64,000 nt of DNA from Adhaeribacter pallidiroseus (GTDB taxonomy: Bacteria > Bacteroidota > Bacteroidia > Cytophagales > Hymenobacteraceae), in NCBI RefSeq assembly GCF_003340495.1, contig NZ_QASA01000001.1, positions 3,038,001 to 3,102,000 of the forward strand, written 5' to 3'. Position numbers and translations under genes: made by a program. The notes under the pieces were generated by a model, which ran no database searches, had not been told where the DNA came from, and worked only from the letters and a program-made list of their open reading frames with translations. How positions within the stretch are numbered: the stretch's first letter is position 1; each line of letters opens with the position of its first letter. Shown piece after piece: positions 8,803 to 16,734 of the stretch.

Positions 8803-9842
8803 AGGTAACGGGGGCTGAATATAATTATTTAAATCAAGCTATCTACCAAACCGAATGGACTACTACTGGAACCGGGCCAGGCCCTAATAATTATTTTACA
8901 TACCGGGTTCCTGTTACAAACGGTAAATACCTGGTGCAGTTGTATTTTGTGGAATCCAGTAAAACCCGGCCTAATACGCGGGAATTTGATGTGAAACTAG
9001 AAGGCCAAATTGTATTGCCCAACTTTGATATTTACGCAGCGGCCAACGGTAAAAACAAAACCATTGTCCGGAGTTTTCCGGTAACCATTACGGATGGTTC
9101 CGTTCAGTTAGATTTTATAAACCAGATTGATAAAGCCAAAATAAATGCTATTGCCATTATACCCTACAAAAACGCTACTCTAAATAAAGAACCTGTAGCC
9201 AAGATTGGCGGCTCCCGGGTAGTAACGGCAAACGCCGCGGGTGAAGCGGAAGTTACCTTAAACGGCACGCCTTCTTATGATAAAGATGGATACCTGGTGT
9301 TACACCAATGGTACGTAAATAACCGGTATCTGGCAAATGGAATGACCCATCCGGTAAGCCTGAAAGTAGGTACGCATCAAATTAAACTGCTGGTAAAAGA
9401 TAATGCCCGCGCCATTCATACGGTTACCACTACCATTACGGTTAAAGCGGGCTTGTTACCCGTAAAACCTGATACCATAACCACTACTACTTACGAAGCT
9501 GTAGCGAAAGCAGAAGCCATGGCTCCCGTAAATCTGGATTCAGCCATTACCCAGCAGGAACCCATTGGAAAAAAAGCCTTGACTATACAGGTATTTCCAA
9601 ATCCAAGCTCTGTCGGCGATAAAACTATTTTAGAGCTTACCAACGCCGCGCAGCAGCAGGAAATTAACGTAACTATTTACGATATGGCCGGGCAGCTTAT
9701 GCATACCACCATTTTAAAGCCCGATGAATTTGGCACTGCCCGTACGGAGTACCAGCTTACCGGTAAACTTAGTGCCGGTACTTATTTGATTCGGGCCTTT
9801 AACCAAACAGGTTCCGCCCAAACCAAGTTGCTGATACGGTAA
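8763..9842 (+). CDS. C-terminal part of the same gene: malectin, PKD-like and T9SS sorting domains
   Basis: Continuation of the kelch gene in the neighbouring frame. The nominal GTG start at 8763 is artificial; the frame is homologous from 8727 onward (GGCPTGSNCKNYVERGSAGS). It completes the malectin domain (NYFTYRVPVTNGKYLVQLYF, EFDVKLEGQ, VRSFPVTITDGSVQLDF), which in this family binds di- or oligosaccharides. A PKD/Ig-like domain (ANAAGEAEVTLNGTPSYDKDG) and a T9SS sorting domain (VFPNPSSVGDKT ... LSAGTYLIRAFNQTG ... KLLIR) follow. If the frameshift is real, the fragment has neither signal peptide nor normal start, and the N-terminal half loses its sorting signal, so the locus would be a pseudogene. 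If it is a sequencing slip, one intact gene is present. Confidence 0.85.
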   Translation: MERGSAGSQNSNLKVTGAEYNYLNQAIYQTEWTTTGTGPGPNNYFTYRVPVTNGKYLVQLYFVESSKTRPNTREFDVKLEGQIVLPNFDIYAAANGKNKTIVRSFPVTITDGSVQLDFINQIDKAKINAIAIIPYKNATLNKEPVAKIGGSRVVTANAAGEAEVTLNGTPSYDKDGYLVLHQWYVNNRYLANGMTHPVSLKVGTHQIKLLVKDNARAIHTVTTTITVKAGLLPVKPDTITTTTYEAVAKAEAMAPVNLDSAITQQEPIGKKALTIQVFPNPSSVGDKTILELTNAAQQQEINVTIYDMAGQLMHTTILKPDEFGTARTEYQLTGKLSAGTYLIRAFNQTGSAQTKLLIR

Positions 9843-9873
9843 TTTTTAAAAATTCGGCCTAACTCACCGGAAT

Positions 9874-9916
9874 AAAAACAACCCTTGCTTTTAAAAAAGC
9901 AGCAAGGGTTGTTTTT
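9874..9916. terminator. Terminator after the kelch/malectin gene
   Basis: A 16-bp perfect stem, 9874-9889 with 9901-9916 (AAAAACAACCCTTGCT / AGCAAGGGTTGTTTTT), loop 11 nt, with a T run. Confidence 0.8.
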
Positions 9917-10054
9917 TGTTTATCACAGCATTAACAATTAAAAATTTTTAAATTTTATATCTGGTAACAGCCAAACCCACTTGGTGTAATCAGAAACTAC
10001 CCTTGCGGGAATATGTTGGCCGGAAGCAAAAACTGATTAGAGAAATTTATATAT

Positions 10055-10062
10055 TAGTTTTG
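10055..10062 (+). promoter_or_regulatory. Candidate -7 element of the small lipoprotein gene
   Basis: TAGTTTTG matches TAnnTTTG and sits 13 bases before the ATG at 10076, implying a very short leader. No matching -33 TTTG was seen. Confidence 0.35.
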
Positions 10063-10075
10063 AAATTAGAATATT

Positions 10076-10549
10076 ATGAAACCACTTTACTCTTATTTAA
10101 TAGTGATTGTTTTTTTAAATTTTATGGTTGATAGCGGTTGTGTCAGTCAAAAGGCCCGAACGGCTTCGGCAACAAACCAAGCGGAGGCTCCCGGCTCCGG
10201 AAACAGCCAACCCGCCGAACACGCTGAGTTGAGCGGCACGTGGGAATACACCATGACCAACGAGCAGCAAGAGCCGGTAACGGGCTTGTTAACCATTCAG
10301 CGAGGCGGCAATGCCGGTTACACCGGTTCCATTACTTTAAACGGCATGCGCTCCGAAAATGAAATGGCCATTAAAAAAGCCCAACTTAATGGCTCTAATT
10401 TTATTTACGAAGGAGAAGTAATTACGCCCGAAGGCAATATTCCTTTTACTTTAATCGGTACCATTCAGGGCCGCAACATGACCGGACAGAATACGGTGGT
10501 TTACCGAAGCCAACCTGTTTTGTGGCAAGTAAAAGCTACCCGTAAGTAG
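10076..10549 (+). CDS. Hypothetical small lipoprotein
   Basis: A 157-residue protein with a hydrophobic N-terminus and lipobox-like VDSGC at residues 18-22, so it is predicted to be lipidated and attached to the outer membrane or its periplasmic face. The mature part begins with a Ser/Thr/Ala/Glu-rich linker and continues with a compact beta-rich domain (LSGTWEYTMTNEQQ, GLLTIQRGG, GYTGSITLNGM, YEGEVITPEG, TLIGTIQGRNMTGQNTV). This resembles the lipocalin-like 'small beta-barrel' families common in Bacteroidota. I recognise no ligand site. It is monocistronic and followed by paired heptamer arrays. Confidence 0.75.
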   Translation: MKPLYSYLIVIVFLNFMVDSGCVSQKARTASATNQAEAPGSGNSQPAEHAELSGTWEYTMTNEQQEPVTGLLTIQRGGNAGYTGSITLNGMRSENEMAIKKAQLNGSNFIYEGEVITPEGNIPFTLIGTIQGRNMTGQNTVVYRSQPVLWQVKATRK

Positions 10550-10552
10550 TAT

Positions 10553-10580
10553 TAGACACTAGACACTAGATGCTAGAATT
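10553..10580 (+). repeat. Heptamer array, TAGANNN family (4 units)
   Basis: TAGACAC, TAGACAC, TAGATGC, TAGAATT in exact 7-bp register, 3 bases after the lipoprotein stop codon. Faces an inverted array at 10669-10696. Confidence 0.6.
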
Positions 10581-10668
10581 ATTGTTTAAATACTTATAAA
10601 TTACATTAAAATAATAAGTAGCCGTTTTGAAGTAAGCCATGCACAGATGCCTAAAGTTTTTAAATCCA

Positions 10669-10696
10669 GGGTCTAGCATCTAAAAGCAAGCATCTA
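10669..10696 (-). repeat. Inverted heptamer array, TAGANNN family (4 units)
   Basis: Read on the minus strand: TAGATGC, TTGCTTT, TAGATGC, TAGACCC, in 7-bp register. It abuts the 3' end of corA. With 10553-10580 it forms inverted flanks of a 144-bp spacer and includes the exact complement of TAGATGCTAGA from the left array. Confidence 0.6.
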
Positions 10697-10699
10697 ACA

Positions 10700-11653
10700 T
10701 TAAAGCCATTTTTTGCGCCTGAAATACCATAAAAACGCTAGCGACGAGAGCACCATTAAGGCTAAAGCGTAGGGATAGCCGGCTTGCCAGGCTAGTTCGG
10801 GCATGTGCTGAAAGTTCATGCCGTAAATACTGGCAATCAGCGTAGGCGGCATAAATATAACGGTAACTACCGTAAAAATTTTAATTACCTGGTTTTGTTC
10901 TATATTCACCAAACCCAGAAAAGTATTCTGCAAGTACTCCAGTCGTTCAAAACTAAATTGCGTGTGCTGCAACAAAGAGTTTATATCTTTTATAACAATG
11001 CGCAGCCTTTCTTTTTCCGGTTCTTCCACCTGAAAGCTTTTGATCATCGACGAAACCAGGCGTTGTTTATCCACGATACTTTCCCGAATCAGAATGGTGT
11101 TTTCCTGCAGTTCCGTAATGCGCAATAGGTTTTCTTCCTGCACCGATTTTTCTTTTACCAATTTTCTACTAACTGTATTGGTGGTGCGGGTCAGGTATTC
11201 AATAAAATCGGCATCGTAATCTATTTGGGTTTCCAGGAGCAGTAACCAGATTTGAATGGCTTTGGTAGTGGTACCTTTTTTAAAAGTTTTAATTTTCCGG
11301 ACGGTTTCGGCAAACGATTTTAAATCAGCCCGGCGCAACGTAAACAGTAAATCGTCTTTTAAAATAAAAGAAACCTGCCGGGTAGTATACGATGCGCCTT
11401 CGTACACCACAAAAGCACTGTTGGCTTCAAAACCGCTGCTGTCTTCAAAATAACGCGAGCTACTTTCAATTTCGGCGGCTTCCTGAGCCGTAAAAAACTC
11501 AATGCCAAAATGTTTCTCCACTTGCTTCATTTCTTCCGCCGAAGGAGACTGCAAATCTACCCAAACAATTTCTTTATCACCGTCGGGGAAAAATTTAGTT
11601 GGATTTTTCTCCCAGTGCAATTCGTTATCCTGTATGTAAAAGCTTCTGATCAT
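10700..11653 (-). CDS. corA: CorA-family magnesium/divalent cation transporter
   Basis: Inner-membrane homopentameric channel for Mg2+ (possibly Co2+/Ni2+). The 317-residue protein has the standard layout: an N-terminal cytoplasmic alpha/beta domain, a long helical region (KIKTFKKGTTTKAIQ through FERLEYLQNTFL), and two C-terminal membrane helices. The signature YGMNF (in SIYGMNFQHMPEL) closes the first membrane helix and forms the selectivity loop; the tail RRKKWL is the usual basic end. Start 11653 gives the expected MIRSFYIQDN. It is a single gene. A palindrome 54 bp upstream (11707-11721) could be an operator. Confidence 0.93.
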   Translation of the reverse strand: MIRSFYIQDNELHWEKNPTKFFPDGDKEIVWVDLQSPSAEEMKQVEKHFGIEFFTAQEAAEIESSSRYFEDSSGFEANSAFVVYEGASYTTRQVSFILKDDLLFTLRRADLKSFAETVRKIKTFKKGTTTKAIQIWLLLLETQIDYDADFIEYLTRTTNTVSRKLVKEKSVQEENLLRITELQENTILIRESIVDKQRLVSSMIKSFQVEEPEKERLRIVIKDINSLLQHTQFSFERLEYLQNTFLGLVNIEQNQVIKIFTVVTVIFMPPTLIASIYGMNFQHMPELAWQAGYPYALALMVLSSLAFLWYFRRKKWL

Positions 11654-12183
11654 GACATACGTCTGATTGTAAAAAGGCCATTATTAGGGTAGACTTTAGA
11701 TTACCTCCTTTCTAAGAAAGGTATATTGGAAAGGCTGTCAAGCAGTAAATTTCCAATAAACTTAAATGCCAAAAATCTGCCGCAAACTTATTCATTTTTG
11801 AGTTAAGTTTGCCAAATTACTCTGGAAATTCCCAAAGTACTGGATATTTTTAACAACCGGAATGGCCCTTTATGTTGTCTTAAATTTAACTTTACAAATT
11901 AACCGGGCGGTTTAAATATCCCCAGTAAATTATGGCAGCTGTTTGTTCGAGTATTTTTACCGAAATAAATGGAATAAACCTTATTGTATTATTTCAAACT
12001 AGTCTTCCGAAAAGAGCTAATTGCCCGTATTTAAAACTTATTCTGTACACTTTAACGAGCAAAGCATTTTTTTAAATTTTTAAAGGTCAACCTATTTCCA
12101 CCCTGGTATAACCTGTTTTTCCTTCCGGAAAATCGCAGTATCTTTCCTTTATCAAATTAGCATTTAGTCGTAAGCGCATCTAT
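11654..12183. other. 530-bp divergent spacer between corA and the permease
   Basis: AT-rich with no gene. It holds a perfect 15-bp palindrome CCTTTCT-A-AGAAAGG at 11707-11721 upstream of corA. A weak -7-like TATCTTTC at 12139-12146 lies before the permease; its last base deviates from TAnnTTTG. Confidence 0.45.
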
Positions 12184-13644
12184 ATGGCAGAAAATTCCCC
12201 TGGTTTTAAACGAGAAATTAAATTATTCGACGCAGTAATGATTGTTACCGGTGGCATGATTGGCTCCGGTATTTTTATTGTGAGCGCCGATATTGCCCGT
12301 CTGGTAGGCTCGGCGGGTTGGCTGCTGGTGGTCTGGTTGCTGGCCGGTTTTATTACCATCATTGCGGCGCTTAGCTACGGCGAGCTTTCATCCATGTTTC
12401 CGAATGTGGGCGGACAGTACGTGTACCTGCGCGAGGCTTATAATAAAATGGTGGCCTTTTTGTACGGCTGGACCCTTTTTCTGGTAATTCAAACCGGCGT
12501 TATTGCGGCAGTTGCCATGGCCTTTGCCCGTTTTACCGGCGTTTTTTTGCCTTGGTTTTCCGAAACCAACGTTTTGTTTACGGTTGGCGAGTTTCCGTTT
12601 ACTACCGTGCAGTTGTTAGCGGTTGGCGTATTGCTGTTGCTTAACTTTATTAACGCGCGTGGGGTAAAAAGCGGAAAATGGATTGCAAACATATTTAGTA
12701 GTACCAAAATTCTGGCTTTGCTGGCCTTAATAGTGCTGGGTATTGCCTTCGGGATGGATGCCAATGTTGTACAGACAAATTTTGCGAATTTGTGGCAAGC
12801 CAATCAGGTAACCAATGCGGCTCCTACCCCACTGCCTTTGGCTGGTTCGGGATTGTTAATTGCCATTGGCCTGGCCATGATTGGTTCTATGTTTTCGAGC
12901 GATTGCTGGAACGTCATCGGGTTTTCGGGCGATGAAATTGTCAATCCCAAACGTACCATTGTTTTAAGCATGGTGATCGGTACCATTGTGGTTACGGTAC
13001 TTTACGTATTGGTAAATGTGGTTTACTTGCTGGTGCTGCCTTTGCAGGGTTCGCCCGAAGGAACTACCGTAATGAGCCGCGGCATTCAGTTTGCCGCCGA
13101 CGACCGCGTGGGAACAGCCGTAGCCGAAGCGGTGGGTGGCCCCAAAGCTACCTTGTTTATTGCATTTTTAATTATGGTGTCCACGTTTGGTTGCATTAAT
13201 ACCGTTATGCTTTCCGGGGCGCGCGTATACTACACCATTGCCCGCGATGGTTTATTTTTCCCGCAGTTGGCGCGTTTAAATAAAAATGGCGTACCCGCCG
13301 TAGCTTTGTATTGCCAAACCGCCTGGGCTTGTTTACTCTGCGTTTCGGGTAAGTACGGCGACATGTTAAACTACGTGATGTTTGCCGTATTGCTTTTTTA
13401 CATAATCACCATTATCGGGATTTTTGTTTTACGCCGCACCCAACCCGACCGGCCCCGCCCTTACAAAGCCTTAGGTTACCCCGTATTACCGGCTTTATAC
13501 GTAGTGCTTACCTCTGGTATTTGCTTGGTTTTATTGCTATTTCAACCAGCTTACGCGGGCGCAGGGCTAATTCTGGTAGCTTTAGGCGTGCCGGTTTATT
13601 ACATTTTCCGGAAGCAATTTAAAGAAGTGCCGGTAGTTAATTAA
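12184..13644 (+). CDS. APC-superfamily amino acid permease
   Basis: A 486-residue inner-membrane secondary transporter with about twelve hydrophobic helices. The first helix carries the APC motif GGMIGSGIFIVSADIA, where the unwound GSG segment binds the amino-acid backbone. The loop FPNVGGQYVYLREAY after helix 2 is typical of the LAT/PotE branch. Helix 6 region FSSDCWNVIGFSGDEIVNPKRTI and VSTFGCINTVMLSGARVYY in helix 8 also fit the family. Substrate cannot be read from sequence, though the LAT-like features suggest neutral amino acids or exchange. It is monocistronic with a strong terminator (13664-13709). Confidence 0.9.
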   Translation: MAENSPGFKREIKLFDAVMIVTGGMIGSGIFIVSADIARLVGSAGWLLVVWLLAGFITIIAALSYGELSSMFPNVGGQYVYLREAYNKMVAFLYGWTLFLVIQTGVIAAVAMAFARFTGVFLPWFSETNVLFTVGEFPFTTVQLLAVGVLLLLNFINARGVKSGKWIANIFSSTKILALLALIVLGIAFGMDANVVQTNFANLWQANQVTNAAPTPLPLAGSGLLIAIGLAMIGSMFSSDCWNVIGFSGDEIVNPKRTIVLSMVIGTIVVTVLYVLVNVVYLLVLPLQGSPEGTTVMSRGIQFAADDRVGTAVAEAVGGPKATLFIAFLIMVSTFGCINTVMLSGARVYYTIARDGLFFPQLARLNKNGVPAVALYCQTAWACLLCVSGKYGDMLNYVMFAVLLFYIITIIGIFVLRRTQPDRPRPYKALGYPVLPALYVVLTSGICLVLLLFQPAYAGAGLILVALGVPVYYIFRKQFKEVPVVN

Positions 13645-13663
13645 ATTGGCCAAATTATAGCCA

Positions 13664-13709
13664 ATAACAAAAAGGCCCGCTACTAAACAGTAGCGGGCCT
13701 TTTTGTTAT
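13664..13709. terminator. Strong bidirectional terminator after the permease
   Basis: A 19-bp perfect stem, 13664-13682 with 13691-13709 (GC core GGCCCGCTA/TAGCGGGCC flanked by A5 and T5), 8-nt loop. Confidence 0.85.
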
Positions 13710-13758
13710 GTATTTTTAAATTTATAGCGGCAATAATTACTAGAACTCACAAACGTAG

Positions 13759-13965
13759 TTAGTTTAAGCAATTAACCTTGGCTAATTTTTTATCCGCAAC
13801 AGTAGAAGATACTTCCGAAAAGTAAAGAAACTTATTGGCGGGTTGATAATCTTCGTTCCAGCCAGATCCCGAAACCGGTACGGCGTTTATTTCCTGCACA
13901 AACAACCAATTTTTAGTAATGGTTTTAGTAAGGTTTTTCGAGTCGGAGTCCAAAAGACTAGTCAT
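13759..13965 (-). CDS. Small hypothetical protein
   Basis: A 68-residue ORF, convergent with the permease and divergent from the next gene. It has no signal peptide or membrane segment (begins MTSLLDSDSKNLTKTITKNW) and is moderately polar, with WLFVQEINAVPVSGSGW in the middle and a lone Cys near the C-terminus. I do not recognise a family. Support comes from its isolated position with a 270-bp upstream spacer, ordinary codon use and no better frame in the interval. Confidence 0.5.
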   Translation of the reverse strand: MTSLLDSDSKNLTKTITKNWLFVQEINAVPVSGSGWNEDYQPANKFLYFSEVSSTVADKKLAKVNCLN

Positions 13966-14208
13966 AATTTTCCTGTTTTTAGAGAAATATTCTTATTCTG
14001 GATTATACTTTATTTTTCTGACTTGGTTTTACAAAGATACAAACTATTCCAAAGAATTTTATAATATATCTAAGTATTCCCTAATAAACCTATATTTTTT
14101 ATAATTAATTCCATTTACCTAAATAAAATTTCGAATAAATAGAGCAGCTTAGTAAAAAAAATATAAACGCGTATTTAGCCCTATTCTACTTTGCAAAAAA
14201 TAAATAGT

Positions 14209-14216
14209 TAATTTTG
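14209..14216 (+). promoter_or_regulatory. Candidate -7 element of the secreted hypothetical gene
   Basis: TAATTTTG matches TAnnTTTG, with TTTG at 14190-14193 only 15 bases upstream (shorter than the usual 17-23). It lies 20 bases before the ATG at 14237, so the leader would be short. Confidence 0.35.
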
Positions 14217-14236
14217 CCCGAAACAGACGAAAGCAA

Positions 14237-14722
14237 ATGGGGAAGACTCGATTTTTTAAATGGCTGCTAATAGCCTGCTTTATTCCGATGTATACGGCTT
14301 CGGGCCAAACAATAACGCAGTTAGAAAAGAAAAATGGTTTCCGGGATGCTCGATTTGGAGCCTCGGTAAAGTCGTTCCGGAACCTGGTGCTTACCGAACA
14401 AGAAGGGAATACCAAATACTACCGGCGCAAAACCGATGTAATGACCATGAAAGGCGTGGAGTTTGCCGACATAACTTACGCCTTTTACAAAGACCGGCTG
14501 AGTCACGTTTTTATCACTTTAAACGGCGTGGAAAACAGCCGCGAGTTTGTAACCTTACTCGAATCTTTATACGGCGAAGGAGAACGCCTTTACCCTTGGG
14601 TAGAATCTTTTGATAATGTACTGGAATGGAACGGCGAAAACATTACGCTTACCTACGGCGAAATTGCCAATACCAAAGAAGGCATTGTGCATTATTACAG
14701 CAATACTACTAAATTTAATTAG
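14237..14722 (+). CDS. Hypothetical secreted protein
   Basis: A 161-residue protein with a Sec signal peptide (FFKWLLIACFIPMYTASG/Q, cut near residue 23). The mature part begins with a conserved-looking segment (KKNGFRDARFGASVKSFRNL) typical of small Bacteroidota periplasmic proteins of unknown role, followed by an alpha/beta region with YYRRKTDVMTMKGVEFADI, FYKDRLSHVFITL and LYGEGERLYPWVE. No catalytic motif is evident. The predicted Cys count after cleavage is zero. Its 3' end is 191 bp before the CmoA-like gene, without an obvious terminator, so co-transcription is possible but not shown. Confidence 0.75.
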   Translation: MGKTRFFKWLLIACFIPMYTASGQTITQLEKKNGFRDARFGASVKSFRNLVLTEQEGNTKYYRRKTDVMTMKGVEFADITYAFYKDRLSHVFITLNGVENSREFVTLLESLYGEGERLYPWVESFDNVLEWNGENITLTYGEIANTKEGIVHYYSNTTKFN

Positions 14723-14913
14723 CCCGCGGTAACCGACAATATTTTAAAGCATTCGCCTTGGCTACCACAAAATTTACTTAAATTGCCAACTTTCCGAATG
14801 GCAGCCAGAGTTTTATGGTGTTTAAATAATGCCTCCGTTGGGCCATTTTTTTAAATTTTTAAGCAGTTTAACACTAGTAATCAGCTCTTAATTTATTTTT
14901 CCGGATAATAATT

Positions 14914-15660
14914 ATGTCTTCAGAAGTAAAAAAGGAAAAAGACGAAGTCTTTAAAGACGAAATCAATAAAGTATCGGATTTTAAATTTAGCGCCAAGGTA
15001 GCCGGCGTTTTCGACGATATGGTAAACCGGTCGGTGCCTTTTTACGGCGAAATGCAGCGCATGACGGCCGAACTGGCCGCTGATTTTGTGCAACCCGGCA
15101 CCAACGTATACGACCTGGGCTGCTCCACTGGTACCACCATGATTGGCATGAATACCCTGATACCACCGGATATAAAATTTATTGGCGTAGACGATGCCGT
15201 AGAAATGCTGGAGAAGTGTGATTCTAAGCTAAAAGAAGCCGGTTTTGAAAGACCTTACGATTTGCAAGTAGCGGATTTAAACGTAAACGTAGATATCCAA
15301 AAGGCGTCGGTAGTCGTGCTTTGCTTAACCTTGCAGTTTGTGCGGCCGATATTCCGCGAAAAATTAGTAAAAACCATTTTAAACGGTTTAGTGCCCGGCG
15401 GGGCGTTAATTCTGGTGGAGAAAATTCTGGCCGAGGACAGCGTGTTTAACCGGGAGTTTATTAAGTATTATTACAACCACAAACGCCGTAACCAATACAG
15501 CGAACTGGAAATTTCGCAGAAACGCGAAGCGCTCGAAAACGTGCTTATTCCTTATAAGTTATCCGAAAACATACACATGCTGCGCGATGCTGGCTTTGCG
15601 CACTGCGAAGTTTTTTTTAAATGGTATAATTTCTCGGGCCTGATTGCGGTAAAAAAATAA
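14914..15660 (+). CDS. cmoA: CmoA-like carboxy-S-adenosyl-L-methionine synthase
   Basis: SAM-dependent enzyme of the CmoA family. The Proteobacterial member uses prephenate to convert SAM to Cx-SAM, the donor CmoB uses to make cmo5U34 in tRNA. The 248-residue product matches the family along its length: KVSDFKFSAKVAGVFDDMVNR at the N-terminus, VYDLGCSTGT for SAM binding (about residues 66-75), the LTLQF(V)RP strand, GLVPGGALILVEKI, and the hallmark RRNQYSELEISQKREALENV in the C-terminal part that holds Cx-SAM and dimer contacts in E. coli. Slightly unusual is the Lys-rich N-terminal 25 residues. No cmoB is adjacent; instead the next gene, 9 bp downstream, encodes a membrane methyltransferase. 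Annotation as a generic class I methyltransferase is the alternative. Confidence 0.85.
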   Translation: MSSEVKKEKDEVFKDEINKVSDFKFSAKVAGVFDDMVNRSVPFYGEMQRMTAELAADFVQPGTNVYDLGCSTGTTMIGMNTLIPPDIKFIGVDDAVEMLEKCDSKLKEAGFERPYDLQVADLNVNVDIQKASVVVLCLTLQFVRPIFREKLVKTILNGLVPGGALILVEKILAEDSVFNREFIKYYYNHKRRNQYSELEISQKREALENVLIPYKLSENIHMLRDAGFAHCEVFFKWYNFSGLIAVKK

Positions 15661-15669
15661 CATCTGAAC

Positions 15670-16392
15670 ATGGTAACCATAGGTAATTTCTTTTTTAAAT
15701 ACCGCAACCTGCTTTTTATATTTTTATATCTGGCTTTGTTTATTCCGTCGCCGGATATTTTTACCCCCGATATGTTCGGGGACAATTATTATTGGTGGCC
15801 GATTATTCTGGGATTAACCGTAACCATTGCGGGCCAGGCGATCCGGGGTGCCACCATTGGTCTAGCTTATATAATCCGGGGCGGAAAAGATAAAAAAGTA
15901 TACGCCGAAGAATTAGTTACCCAAGGCATTTTTAATCATTGCCGCAATCCATTGTACGTGGGTAATATTTTAATGCTCTTGGGAGTCGGGATCTTATCTA
16001 ATTCTCTCATTTATGTAGGCATCCTGATTCCGCTTTTCCTGTTTATTTACCAGGCGATTGTGCTGGCCGAGGAAAACTTTTTGCGGAATAAATTTGGATC
16101 TCAGTTTGATGCGTATTGCCGCCGCGTAAACCGTTGGATACCGAACTTTAAAGGAATAAGCAAAACTTTTGAGGGCATGCACTTTAACGCGAATCGCTGG
16201 ATTTTAAAAGAATACAATACGCAATTTGTGTGGTTGGTTGGTATTACGTTAATCTTACTATTTAAGTACCCACAATTAACCGACTTCAGCACCGATACGC
16301 GTAATGGTTTGCTTTACATTATTTTACCGGTATTATTAGTTGTTTACTTGTTTGTGAAATACCTGAAGAAAACCGGGAAAATGGTTGCCTGA
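15670..16392 (+). CDS. Membrane methyltransferase of the ICMT/PEMT family
   Basis: A 240-residue integral membrane protein starting 9 bp after the CmoA-like gene, so almost certainly co-transcribed. Hydrophobic helices surround the family signature LVTQGIFNHCRNPLYVGN (about residues 78-95), where RNPLY and the later acidic AEENFLRNKFG and YCRRVNRWIP bind SAM in isoprenylcysteine carboxyl methyltransferase and phospholipid N-methyltransferases. Two more helices follow at the C-terminus (FVWLVGITLILLF, LYIILPVLLVVYLFV). The acceptor in bacteria is generally unknown: lipids, isoprenoids or modified peptides are possible. The neighbour's potential product Cx-SAM raises the idea of an unusual methyl donor; this is inference only. 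Confidence 0.8.
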   Translation: MVTIGNFFFKYRNLLFIFLYLALFIPSPDIFTPDMFGDNYYWWPIILGLTVTIAGQAIRGATIGLAYIIRGGKDKKVYAEELVTQGIFNHCRNPLYVGNILMLLGVGILSNSLIYVGILIPLFLFIYQAIVLAEENFLRNKFGSQFDAYCRRVNRWIPNFKGISKTFEGMHFNANRWILKEYNTQFVWLVGITLILLFKYPQLTDFSTDTRNGLLYIILPVLLVVYLFVKYLKKTGKMVA

Positions 16393-16734
16393 TAACTTCC
16401 GGTTTAGTTAAGCTTTTTTTAAATTTCAGATATTTTTACCCAGGTTTAACAAACAATTTAAGCCGAAGCATTTTTACATTTCTGGAAAGTGTTTCGGCTT
16501 ACTTTTTTAATATTTTTTAAATTTTTGCACTTTTAATTCGCTAGAACTTGTAAAAGCCAGTGGTATAAAGATCAGGATTAATGAAATTTCGTATTTCGCC
16601 CATTTAATTTTTCCGTGGTTAATACGTTCCTTCTCATGTCTTACTGGCGTATACCCACCTATTTAAGTTTTAGTTTTCTGCTTTTGATTCTTGAATTAAA
16701 TTACCGGAAAGCAAAAATAAGAGCAACAACGCAC
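16393..16734. other. Spacer with terminator; 5' region of the LEA-like gene
   Basis: Contains the terminator at 16459-16510 and a TTTAAA-centred A/T tract at 16513-16526. The downstream reading frame is open from a GTG at 16615, but the encoded 40 residues look unlike a leader and are excluded. Confidence 0.5.
16459..16510 (+). terminator. Terminator after the CmoA/methyltransferase pair
   Basis: TAAGCCGAA at 16459-16467 pairs with TTCGGCTTA at 16493-16501, followed by CTTTTTTAA. The loop is long (25 nt), which lowers certainty. Confidence 0.6.

Noticed and set aside
14260-14613. 117-codon plus-strand ORF within the secreted hypothetical gene
   Set aside because: Shifted frame of 14237-14722; that frame has the signal peptide and promoter, this one does not.
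16615-16734. Upstream GTG start for the LEA-like gene
   Set aside because: The added 40 residues introduce a second hydrophobic stretch before the normal anchor and have no support; ATG at 16735 gives a standard N-terminus.
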